Source: Limonium bicolor | Lineage: Eukaryota > Streptophyta > Magnoliopsida > Caryophyllales > Plumbaginaceae | Assembly: GCA_023374045.1 (NCBI GenBank) | Contig: CM041777.1 | Coordinates: 466,207,827-466,271,826, forward strand | DNA: 64,000 nucleotides | Reading direction: 5' to 3' | Shown: positions 11,395 through 21,079 of the stretch, piece after piece | How the letters are laid out: each line of letters starts with the position of its first letter | How positions within the stretch are numbered: the first letter of the stretch is position 1 | Translations under genes and position numbers: made by a program | The notes under the pieces: generated by a model | What the model was told of the DNA's origin: nothing | What the model saw: the letters and a program-made list of their open reading frames with translations, nothing else | The model's database searches: none

Positions 11395-11672
11395 TGTCCG
11401 CGTCCAATTAGGCGGTTGCTGTTGGTGTCCGCCTCCTTGACCGCCCCAATATAGGCGGTTGCCTATTGGTGTCCGCCTCCTTGACCGCCCCAATATAGGC
11501 GGTTGCCTATTTGTGTCCGCCTCCTTGACCGCCCCAATATAGGCGGTTGTTTTGTGTCTTGTCCGCCTAGCGGACATGGGGCGGTTGAAGCTTGATATAT
11601 CCGCCTAGCGTCCGCACTGAAATAGGCGGTTGCTCTCATGTCCGCCCACCGTCTGCTTTGAAATAGGCGGTT
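11395..11672 (-). repeat. GC-rich hairpin array in element B 3' LTR
   Basis: Three copies of a 44-bp unit, each with ACCGCC and GGCGGT arms (11440-11459, 11484-11503, 11528-11547). Next is TCCGC-CTA-GCGGA (11562-11574) and further GTCCGC / GGCGGTTG pieces. A short minus-strand frame over this array also occurs in the other LTR and reflects the repeat, not a gene. Confidence 0.85.
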
Positions 11673-11956
11673 GCCTTGTGGACACGAGTTCCTGATTTAT
11701 TTTCTTCTACAAACTTTGACTGGCTCTAAATTCTTCGTTTGGTCTCTGTTTTCTGAGCCGTTTGCGTCTATGCGTTCGTCTCTTTGTCTACTTTACTCCC
11801 AGCTTGGTTTTTCTCGTATTTAACCAATAAATCTGTAAGATAAACAATAAAACATAAACTAGAGAAAAACTGAGATAAGTGGAGAAATGAGCAAGATAAG
11901 TGCTAATAATATATATGAAATACACCTATAAATCATGCTCATTTGGATACTTATCA

Positions 11957-11972
11957 CACCCCCACACTTACC
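11957..11972 (-). other. Polypurine tract of element B
   Basis: On the minus strand AAGTGTGGGGGTG directly precedes the 3' LTR start TGATAAG. This is the primer site for plus-strand DNA. Confidence 0.8.
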
Positions 11973-13171
11973 TTTTGCTTGTCCTCAAGCAAAACCACGT
12001 ACCCAAACAAGTAGGGAATGCTCAATATTAACAAATACTATTATGAAGGGTAGGATTAAGAAGTCAATAGTACATGATCTTAAACTTTTTAGAGGAGTGT
12101 GATCCATCACCTACTGGTGGCATAGGTGTACTCAGGGCAAAAATAAAAATTAGAGTTTCGGGGTATGATCCGGAGTACTTCAATGTTTCTTGATTTAAGG
12201 TGACTTTGAGAACTTTTACCATGGCCAACTTCTCTCAAGAATGGGCATTGAGGAGAAAACAAAAGGAAAAATAGAATTATGCATTTGTTTCACTTTTGCA
12301 TAAGAGATGAGAAGATAATATGTAGGCATTAAGCCTTCGTATTTTAAGAACACTCAACTCTCTTTGTTGGTTACCAATGGTGTCTCGCAAGTCCCTTATT
12401 TTTATTTTTTCCTTTTTGACAGAGAAGCACCCCTTAGCAATCCCTAAGAAAGAAGACAGAAGGAACCCCTGAGTAATAAAAATCCAACCATTTCAGATCA
12501 TTTGGTCACACCGCATAAAAATGCTCCTCAAAAGTAATCAAAATTTTAAAATTTTTGTTGAATTTGTACCATTTATCCCACAATTCATAACAATATTTAT
12601 TCTTAAAGAGAACAACCCACATAAAAGGGTCCACGATATTGAATTTGAACAAACGCAAGATAAGCAGAGAGATTAAGCATTTTAGCACAAAATGTCACTG
12701 AAAAGGCACACTCCCCCACACTTAATTTGAACAATGTCCACATTGTTCACCAGAAAAACAAGGGAAAGTTTCAGAAGACCTTTTCGGTAAGTAGATAAAA
12801 TAGAGAGAACACAAAGCTCACGAATCATTTAAGCACATAAACTCCCTCTGCAATTTTATTTAAATAAAAGCATAATTAAAGAAACTGGTACTCCCCTGAG
12901 ATTATTTTTGCTGCGTTATAGGAGTTCCCCCACACTTGAGCTTCAGCCTCAAGTAGCGTAGCTTGGTTGCGGTGTAGACATGAAATTGCACCTGCATAAG
13001 ACACTAGAAGCAACCATACTACAAACGGGGTTAATAGTTAGCAAAAACAAAATTGAAAGAGAACCTGATAATTAAAAGAGCATAAAAGCATATAAAAGAT
13101 AAGTTCGTCCGGGTTGCCTCCCGGAAAGCTGCCCTTCTTTAACGTCTTTGGCTAGACGCTTTGAAGCGTAC
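11957..13171 (-). other. 3' UTR of element B with repeated hairpin plus purine-tract modules
   Basis: No gene is seen. On the minus strand three modules occur: CTTGAG...CTCAAG hairpin (12935-12953) then GTGTGGGGG; TGAACAATGT-GG-ACATTGTTCA hairpin (12728-12749) then AAGTGTGGGGGAG; and TTTTGCTTG-AGGA-CAAGCAAAA hairpin (11973-11994) then AAGTGTGGGGG at the LTR edge. The stretch 13085-13165 matches the post-integrase stretch of element A (GGGAGGCAACCC motif). Confidence 0.7.
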
Positions 13172-14140
13172 TCAAATCTGAGGATCATGTAGGTTTATTG
13201 TACGAGCATCAACTGTCTCGAGATTACCACCCTGGTAATGCTTTAGTCTAGATCCATTGACCATGAAAGTGTTTTTTAGAATCCACCAACTCAACGGATC
13301 CATATGGGGTGACCTTGGAGACAGTAAATGGTCCAGCCCAATAGGATTTGAGTTTACCAGGAAAAGCTTTAACCTGGAATTGTACAACAGAACCAAATCT
13401 CCCTCATGGAACTCCCGTTTAAGGATCATCTTGTCGTGCCACTTCTTGGCTTTCTCTTTGTAGATTCGGTTATTTTCATAGTCATCCTCTCGAAATTCTT
13501 CTAATTCAGTGAGCTGGAATTTCCTTTTGTCACCTACTCTCAGTAGATCAAAGTTGAGGGCTTTCACGGCCCAGAATGATTTGTGCATGAGCTCGACCGG
13601 TAAATGACAAGCTTTGCCGAAAACTAGTCGATATGGGGACATGCCGATGGGCGTCTTGTAGGCTGTTCTATATGCCCAGAGTGCATCATCAAGCTTCAGG
13701 GACCAGTCTTTTCGTGAAGAATTAACTGTTTTTTGTAGGATCCACTTCAATTCTCGGTTAGAGACTTCAGCCTGGCCATTTGTTTGAGGGTGATAAGGCA
13801 AGGCTACCTTATGTCTCACTCCATATTTGGTCATCAAGGCTGTGAACTGCTTATTGCAGAAGTGGGATCCTTGGTCACTGATTATAGCACGTGGGACTCC
13901 GAATCGTGTAAATATGTTCCTCTTCAAGAACTTGAGTACTACCTTTGCATCATTTGTGGGAGAGGCGATAGCTTCCACCCACTTAGTGACATAGTCGACT
14001 GCCACCAAGATGAAGAGGTTTGAACAAGACGAAGGAAAGGGACCCATGAAGTCAATGCCCCACACGTCGAAAGGTTCACCTCGAGTATGATGTTGAGAGG
14101 CATTTCGTGTTTTCTGGAGGTGTTCCCAAGTCTTTGGCAC
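13172..14140 (-). pseudogene. pol: Element B integrase core and C-terminus
   Basis: The catalytic triad is visible: D in [11 protein letters not shown] in [11 protein letters not shown] and E in [13 protein letters not shown]. It is followed by [18 protein letters not shown] and [11 protein letters not shown], conserved in Athila integrases and nearly the same in element A. After SRLKLF the frame slips for about 30 codons, then returns for GSRLKHY and the terminal stop at 13172-13174. The zinc-binding N-terminus lies upstream in another frame (around 14160-14280). Function: chromosomal insertion of cDNA. Likely dead as written. Confidence 0.87.
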
Positions 14141-14850
14141 TCATCGCAGGAGGCTACAAAGGAATGACAGTCTTTATGTAAGGTTTTCCAAAAAAACCTG
14201 ATTGAAGTACCTTAGCCGCTGTTCGACTGGCCCATGATGTCCTCCTGCTTCAAGAGAGTGACAATGTCGTAGAATGTTTTGGATTTCATCTGGGGCACAC
14301 ATCTTCTCACCATCCCGTCTGCACAACCTTGAAAAGGAGAGGGTCCTCCCAGTAGTAATGTTTACATCTGAAAAGAACTTCTTTTTCTGTTGGTAGGTTA
14401 GCCCATGTGGTATTACTCCTCGTGCCAGGTAGTTGGCCATGTCAGCGTACCATGGTTCACCGGTGTCACCAATCATAAAAACGCACTCATCTGGGAAGAA
14501 TTCATTGATGGAAGTGCCATCACTTGGTGCCTCTATGCGAGATAGGTGGTCTGCTACTACATTCTGCACTCCTGGCTTGTCTCTGATTTCAATCTCAAAT
14601 TCTTGTAGTAGGAGTATCCACCGGAGGAGTCGGGGTTTGGCATCTTCTTTGGCAAATAGATACCTCAGAGCGGAGTGATCGGTGTGAATTATTACTTTGC
14701 TTCCCAAGAGATATGATCGGAATTTATCCAGAGCAAAGACTACTGCTAGAAGTTCCTTCTCAGTAGTTGAATAATTCTTCTGAGCGTCGTTGAGGGTTCT
14801 ACTTGCATAGTAGATGGTTCTCAAGATCTTCTCCTTCTTTTGCATAAAGC
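14141..14850 (-). pseudogene. pol: Element B RNase H and integrase N-terminus, frameshifted
   Basis: From about 14850 the frame reads [53 protein letters not shown] and [19 protein letters not shown], the RNase H core and linker. It continues to [12 protein letters not shown] and [13 protein letters not shown], the start of the integrase zinc region. The frame slips near 14370 and again near 14210. In a neighbouring frame CDECQ is visible near 14140, completing the zinc motif. The apparent frame from 14971 to about 14851 is out of phase with RT and is a shadow. Confidence 0.82.
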
Positions 14851-15543
14851 GGCACCCACTGCATAGTCGCTGGCGTCGCACATAATTTCGAATGGAAGGC
14901 TCCAGTCTGGTGATATCACAATGGGGGCGGAGATGAGGCATTCTTTCAGTGTGTTGAAGGCTTGTAGGCATTTGTCAGTGAAGTCGAACTTGACGTCTTT
15001 AGCTAGGAGATCACATAGAGGTTTCGAAATTTTGGAGAAATCCTTGATAAACCTTCTATAGAACCCAGCATGGCCAAGGAAACTTCTGATGTCTTTCACC
15101 GTCGATGGTGGTGGTAATTTTTCAATAACTTCGACCTTGGCTTTGTCAACTTCAATGCCTTTTGAAGATATTTTGTGCCCAAGAACTATTCCTTCTTTAA
15201 CCATGAAATGGCATTTTTCCCAGTTAAGCACAAGGTTAGTTTCTTCACATCGGTTGAGGATAGCATCCAGATTATTTAGACAGGATTCGAAAGTGTGACC
15301 AAAGACAGAGAAGTCGTCCATGAAGACTTCGATGCTTTTCTCAAGATAGTCACTGAAGATTGCCATCATGCATCTTTGAAATGTTGCTGGGGCATTGCAT
15401 AGACCAAAAGGCATCCGATTATATGCAAATGTCCCGTACGGGCATGTGAATGTGGTTTTGTCTTGGTCTTCAGAGGCAATGGGTATTTGAAAGTATCCTG
15501 AATAGCCATCCAGGAAGCAGTAGTAATCTTGCCCAGCCAATCT
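14851..15543 (-). pseudogene. pol: Element B reverse transcriptase, central and C-terminal part
   Basis: Reads AGQDYYCFLDGYSGYFQIPI, NRMPFGLCNAPATFQRC, then the catalytic FMDDF in VFMDDFSVFG, and continues through LVLNWEKCHFMVKEGIVLGH to [19 protein letters not shown], the start of RNase H. It is joined to the protease/RT segment only across a shifted junction at about 15544-15562, and breaks again near 14865. Sequence is very close to element A but lacks the A stop codons. Confidence 0.85.
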
Positions 15544-17343
15544 TTAGCATCTGATCAATGAAAGGTAAGGGAAGTGGTCCTTCCGCGTTGCGCTATTCAG
15601 TTTCCTGTAATCGATGCAGACTCTCCATCCCGTCGTGGTTCTCTGGGGAATTAGATCACCCTTGTCGTTGGGGACCACAGTGAGACCTCCTTTTTTCGGG
15701 ACCACTTGAACGGGGCTCACCCATTTGCTGTCGGAGATGGAGTAGATTATCCCGGCGTCGAGAAGTTTGAGCACTTCTTTCTTTACTACGTCTTTCATGT
15801 TGGGATTCAGCCTTCTCTGTGGTTGGACTAAAGGCTTGTAGGTATCTTCCATGTATATGTGATGTGTACAGAAATGGGGGTTGATACCTTTGATGTCCGA
15901 AATGGACCAGCCTATTGCCTTCTTGTGGCTCTGAAGGATCTTCACAAGCTGTTCTTCCTGTGTACTTGTTAGGGATGAAGAAATAATAACAGGCAAAGTA
16001 CAAAAATCAGAAAGGTAAACATACTTCAGATGTGATGGCAATTGTTTCATTTCTACGAGAGGGGGTTGTTCAATGGATGGTGGTAACTTCTGAGTAGATA
16101 GCTCTAATGGTTCTGGTGGTGGGTAGCGTGGTTTCGTATATGATTTTATCTTATCCAGAGCTGCTACCATTTCGATTGTGTCAGGGTACATTAGTCGGTT
16201 ATCACAGATTTCAGATAAAGCATTTTCAAGAGCGTCATTACGAATAATAGCAGATGAATTATCCTGCACAATAGAGTCGACAATGTCTATGGAAAAGGTA
16301 TCTTCTATATGAGCGGGTTTCTTTATAACCTTGGACATGTCGTATTCTAAAGTTTCGTTATGCAGCCTTAAAATGATTTTTCCTTTTTCAACATCGATTA
16401 GTGCTCTAGCAGTTCTCATGAAAGGTCGTCCTAAGATTAAGGGCACCCTAGTGTCTTCTTCCATGTCAATTACAATAAAATCAGCGGGGAACACAAAAGT
16501 TCCTACAGTAACAATCAAATCTTCTATTATCCCTTTTGGGAATACTAAAGATCTATCTGCTAATTGTAATTGAATAGAAGTAGGCATGCATTTACCAATC
16601 TTAAGTTTGTTGAAAGTTGAGAGTGGCATTAAATTGATACTAGCTCCTAGATCACATAGCCCACTACCACAATCAACATTATCAATTGAACATGGAATAA
16701 TTGGCAAACCTGGGTCTCCAAGTTTTGGAGGGAGACTCTTGAGAAGTACTGCTGACACTTCCTGTGTAAGGTGTACAGTTTCCACTTCCTGCAACGATCT
16801 TTTGTTGGTGATGATATCCTTCATGAACTTTGCGTATATTGGCATTTGTTTTAAAGCATCGGCAAAAGGAATATTAATCGTCAGTTTCTTGAAGTGAGTT
16901 AGAAACTTTCCAAACTGTTCATCTAAATTTTTCTTTCTTATTCTGTTTGGAAAAGGAAGTGGGGGAAGAATTTTAGTGAGAGAGGAAGGAGTAGATTCAG
17001 GAGGCTCCTTCTCCTCGGAAGTAATTTTCGTAGGGGGTGGGGCTTCTTCAGCATCTTCCTGTTCTTCTTCTAGATTTTCTTGAGCTTGCTGCTCTTGATT
17101 ATCAGTATCATCTCGGGGAAGAGATGAGTTGAGCGGCCTACCACTTCTCAACGTCACTGCCTTGGCCTGTTCCCTTGGATTTGGGTTTGGCTGACTAGGG
17201 AAGGCACCAGGTGGCCTTTGTGCAAGCTGCTGGCTGATTTGCTCCAACTGTTGGTTGGTTTGTTGTATCTGGGCTTCAACCCTTCTGTTAGTGGCTTCTT
17301 GATCCACGAGTCTGGTATGGGTCGTAGTCATGAATCCTTTCAT
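15544..17343 (-). pseudogene. pol: Element B protease and RT N-terminus (599-codon open frame)
   Basis: One open frame holds the gag tail (QLEQISQQLAQRPPG), an acidic linker, DEQFGKFLTHFKKLTINIPF, the protease active site LCDLGASINLMP with ILGRPFMRTARALIDV, and the RT start with WVSPVQVVPKKGG and VCIDYRKLNSATRKDHFP. It is the longest intact frame of the window and gives the reference for judging which stops in A are mutations. It ends in a short out-of-frame tail at 15544-15562, where about three bases are missing at two places. Confidence 0.88.
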
Positions 17344-18642
17344 TAAGTTCCTGAATTCCTCATTTGGATCAGAAGAGGTCGAGGGTGGTTGTTGTTGTTG
17401 CTGGAAACCTGGGGGGCACCTTGTGCTCTATAACCTATATTAGAATTTGGTTGGGGTCTGTTTCCCTGATAGGTATTGGAATTGTTGTTCTGCCCTCCTT
17501 GGTTTTGATCATTTTTCCATGAGAAATTCGGGTGATTTCTCCATGGTAGTTGTTGTTGAAGTTGTTGTTGTAGGAATTACCGGGGCGGTTTCCTATGAAG
17601 TTTACATCCTCGTATTGGTTTTACCTTCGCACTGATGGGTTTCATGAGGACCGGCGCATATGACACATCCTTCTGTAGGTGGAACTGACGATGAACTTGT
17701 AGGTGGGGAAGCTATTGTTTTTACAATTTCATTTTGAGATGTCGTTAGCTTTTCCACCATCTTTGCAAGGGACGAGATCTGAGCCGATAAATGATCTGTA
17801 GGCTCAACATGGAGTAGGCCTGCTGCTCGTGGCGTTCTTCCTTTGGATCTCGTCCACTGTCTTGTATTGCTCGTCATGGTTTCGAGAAGGTCCATTCCTT
17901 CTTTAGGAGATTTCATCATGAAACTTCCTCCTGCAGAGGAATTGACGAGTAGTCGGTTCCCATCATCCAGACCGTTGAAGAATGACAGGCAGAGGGATTG
18001 ATCGTCAAGACCATGGTGGGAACACTTCATTAGCATATCCTTAAATCTGTCCCATGCGTCGTACAACGTTTCTCCCGGCTCCTGACAGAAAGTATTGATT
18101 TCACCGATCAATTGCCTCGTTCTACTGGTTGGGTAGTATTTGGCAAGGAATTTTTGGGCCATTTGCAGCCATATGGTGATTGATCGGGAGGGAAGACTTC
18201 GGTACCACCTGTTTGCTGAATCCGACAACGAGTGAGGAAATAGTTGTAGACGGATTCTTTCTTTGACGTTGCCGGTCTGACCAAAGGAATTGCAGAAGTC
18301 TAGGAAGAGACTCAGATGATTTGGGGCTTCATCTGGGTTCGCTCCACTAAACTTGCCTAGATCCCGGACGGCGGTGATGTAGTGGGTTTTGAAAACCCAT
18401 CGTCCGGCTTCTTTGGTGTTAGTTCGGGGAGAACTATGGCTGATGCTCTTCCTTCGGTATTAGGTTGGTGGTGTTAGATCAGAGGGCACGGTGTTCTGGT
18501 TGATTTGCATGGTCATTTCATTTATAACTTCGTTATTGGCCATGGCTTGATTTCTCAGGTTTCTTTGTGCTTGTAATAAAGTGCGCTCGGGTTCGGGTCT
18601 CGGACTGATTGGTGGAGAGCCTCGGGTTCGAGTATTTGGCAT
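17344..18642 (-). pseudogene. gag: Element B gag, broken by one stop and several frameshifts
   Basis: Starts at ATG 18642 (MPNTRTRGSPPISPRPEPER). A TAA at 18462-18460 interrupts the N-terminal part; the same frame then continues with FKTHYITAVRDLGKFSG, LFPHSLSDSANRWYRSLPSR, KFLAKYYPTSRTRQLIGEIN and GETLYDAWDRFK, the capsid domain. A zinc knuckle, CVICAGPHETHQC, lies near 17640. Past 17605 the frame shifts at least three times through an Asn/Gln-rich stretch until the 17343 frame opens. The role is particle assembly. Confidence 0.83.
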
Positions 18643-19263
18643 GCACAGAAGATAACTTGTGGTTGTCAGAAACTGTGAAATTAATTAGTAAATAGAATAA
18701 GAAAGGCAGAGATATTGGTTAGGCTGATAAACGTTAGTTAAACAACACTGATATTTTTTTGTATTTTATATATATATATATATATTATTTTTTTTAACAA
18801 GAGTAAATGACAGAAAATTAAATGACAAGGGAAATTAAATGACAGAAATTATAAGTTAGTAGTTAGAGACAGAATTATAAGTTAGTAGTTAGTAGATGTT
18901 AAGGACAATGGAAATTAAATGTTAAGGACAATGGAAATAAATGTTAAGGACAATGGAAATTAAATGTTAAGGACAATGGAAATGAAATGTTAAGGACAAT
19001 GGAAATGAAATGACAAGAAATTTTAAGTTAGTAGTTAGGGACAATGGAAAGAAATGACAATGGAAAGAAATAACAATGGAACGAAATGACTGAAATAAAT
19101 GACAATAATATTAAGATGTTAGAAGTCCGAAGTCCAAAGTTAGATGTCCAAGTCAGATCAGAAGTCCGATGTCCAAGTCAGATTATTAACAAGATAATAT
19201 TGACAGATTATTATAATATAACAGGTGAACTACCGGAAACTAGGGAAATTGATGGAATCAATC
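18643..19263 (-). other. Leader of element B with short tandem repeats
   Basis: Between PBS and gag. It holds a TA microsatellite (about 18768-18786), several copies of a 22-25 bp unit containing GTTAAGGACAATGGAAAT (18896-19012), a related shorter repeat (19030-19090), and repeated AAGTCCGA / ATGTCCAAGTCAGAT pieces (19125-19190). No gene. Confidence 0.7.
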
Positions 19264-19281
19264 TCCCCGGCAACGGCGCCA
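19264..19281 (-). other. Primer binding site of element B (tRNA-Asp type)
   Basis: The minus strand reads TGGCGCCGTTGCCGGGGA, beginning six bases after the LTR end (19288). This is the form commonly seen in Athila elements. Confidence 0.9.
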
Positions 19282-19287
19282 AAAACT

Positions 19288-21049
19288 TGTTGGGATAAAA
19301 CTACACTATAATAAATATAGATTTATAGCAAACTATTAGGCAAGTGTACCTATTCGGAATAGTATAACAAGTGTCGTATCCACAGAGAGATTGTTCAATT
19401 ATCCTAGTTTAGGTAGTTAATAAAAACTGTAAAAAGGGGTTTAGCCGGAGGCAAGCTTGATTTTGTTGGATTAGTACAGAAATAATAAAAACAGTAAAAA
19501 CAGTTGTGAATTAAGTGGATGGAAAATGTGCTAAGGAAGGTGAAATCGCCCTATTATAACTCAGATGTTAAATATAATCCTAGTTTGCTCTTATTTGTCT
19601 GTTAAGAATTTTATCTTGTGGCCTTTCTAAATCATAGATAAGGACAACTCTTAATTAATTCAGTAGACTTTTTACAATCAGAAAAAGTCTAAAATCATTA
19701 ATTAGCTTTAAGCGAGAATTCTTTTTATAACAGCGATGGATTTTATCTGCTAATCAAGGAGATAATATCTAACGTTTGTCTCTCTTTGTGGTCTATTCTC
19801 TAATTTACAAAATCATTGAAATTAGAGAAACCGTAAATGCGTAAAAATGATCAGTTCTTAAACATTTAATAAGAGAGAGAGACAAAACAAATATTTATAA
19901 GCAAACTCGGTATTATAAATACGTCTGAGTTATTTTGGGTTAAACACCCATCCTAAGCACAAATATAGGATTACTCAGACATCGACAGAAATAAAAATAG
20001 AGTAGAGATTGAAATAGTCATTATTTAGGAACTGCCTGCGAAGAACGGGTCTGCACTCGCCTGCCTCTTTTCTCTCTTTGTAAAATACTGCTTCTGTTTG
20101 AGTACGTACGTGAATGTGGTGAAGTGGTGAGAATAAATAAAAGATGGAGAATTGTGGTGTTACGGGATGAATTAAATGGAAGAGAATGGAGTGTGGAGCT
20201 GTATGTGTGATTTCCTCAGCCTCTGGTCGTGCGTGGTGTTTATTGTGCAGTTATGGCTGGGTTTATATAGAGGTTTGGAGGAGGCAGATCCGTACGTAAG
20301 AATTGATTGCAGGTTGATTGCTCTCATTGATTTGCTTCATTAATTGCAGGGGACAGAGAGCTGGAACGCGTCAGGAAATAAGGTAGGCGGTGCGGGAGTA
20401 GATGGATAGCGGAGGCAAGTTGCAGACGGCGAAGACGGGCGAAGAAGAAAACTGGCACGCGACTGATTCTTAGTCACGACCACCTCCTGTCCGCGTCCAA
20501 TTAGGCGGTTGCTGTTGGTGTCCGCCTCCTTGACCGCCCCAATATAGGCGGTTGCCTATTGGTGTCCGCCTCCTTGACCGCCCCAATATAGGCGGTTGCC
20601 TATTGGTGTCCGCCTCCTTGACCGCCCCAATATAGGCGGTTGTTTTGTGTCTTGTCCGCCTAGCGGACATGGGGCGGTTGAAGCTTGATATGTCCGCCTA
20701 GCGTCCGCACTGAAATAGGCGGTTGCTCTCATGTCCGCCCACCGTCCGCTTTGAAATAGGCGGTTGCCTTGTGGACACGAGTTCCTGATTTATTTTCTTC
20801 TACAAACTTTGACCGGCTCTAAATTCTTCGTTTGGTCTCTGTTTTCTGAGCCGTTTGCGTCTATGCGTTCGTCTCTTTGTCTACTTTACTCCCAGCTTGG
20901 TTTTTCTCGTATTTAACCAATAAATCTGTAAGATAAACAATAAAACATAAACTAGAGAAAAACTAAGATAAGTGGAGAAATGAGCAAGATAAGTGCTAAT
21001 AATATATATGAAATACACCTATAAATCATGCTCATTTGGATACTTATCA
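19288..21049 (-). repeat. 5' LTR of element B
   Basis: 1762 bp. Nearly identical to 10191-11956, with the same GC-rich array at 20486-20768 and TATA box at 20272-20279 (minus). Confidence 0.95.
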
Positions 21050-21079
21050 GTGATTATGGTCCTTGATCCTCCATACTGA
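21050..21079 (+). pseudogene. pol: Last codons of element A integrase
   Basis: The first five bases are the duplicated target GTGAT. From 21055 the frame interrupted at 10190 continues for a few codons and ends in TGA at 21077-21079. A GGGAGACAACCC stretch follows, matching the post-integrase region of element B. Confidence 0.8.

Larger units (their letters stand above)
10191..11956 (-). repeat. 3' LTR of element B
   Basis: 1766 bp, minus orientation; reads TGATAAGTATCC at 11956 and ends TATCCCAACA at 10191. It contains a GC-rich repeat array (11395-11672) upstream of its TATA box (11169-11176). Confidence 0.95.
10191..21049 (-). mobile_element. Element B: young Athila-like retrotransposon, minus strand, nested in A
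   Basis: 10,859 bp. On the minus strand it runs 5' LTR (21049-19288), PBS, leader, gag, protease, RT, RNase H, integrase, 3' UTR, PPT, 3' LTR (11956-10191). A perfect TSD GTGAT flanks it (10186-10190, 21050-21054) and splits the integrase of A. Hand comparison of the LTRs gives 11 substitutions, ten of them transitions, plus three small indels over about 1,760 bp (0.6 percent). With a commonly assumed grass rate of 1.3e-8 per site per year that is about a quarter of a million years. The coding region is nevertheless broken by several frameshifts. Confidence 0.95.

Noticed and set aside
11377..11577. 66-codon Arg-rich protein in element B LTRs (also 20470-20670)
   Set aside because: Product of the 44-bp GC-rich repeat; identical translation only because the LTRs are nearly identical.
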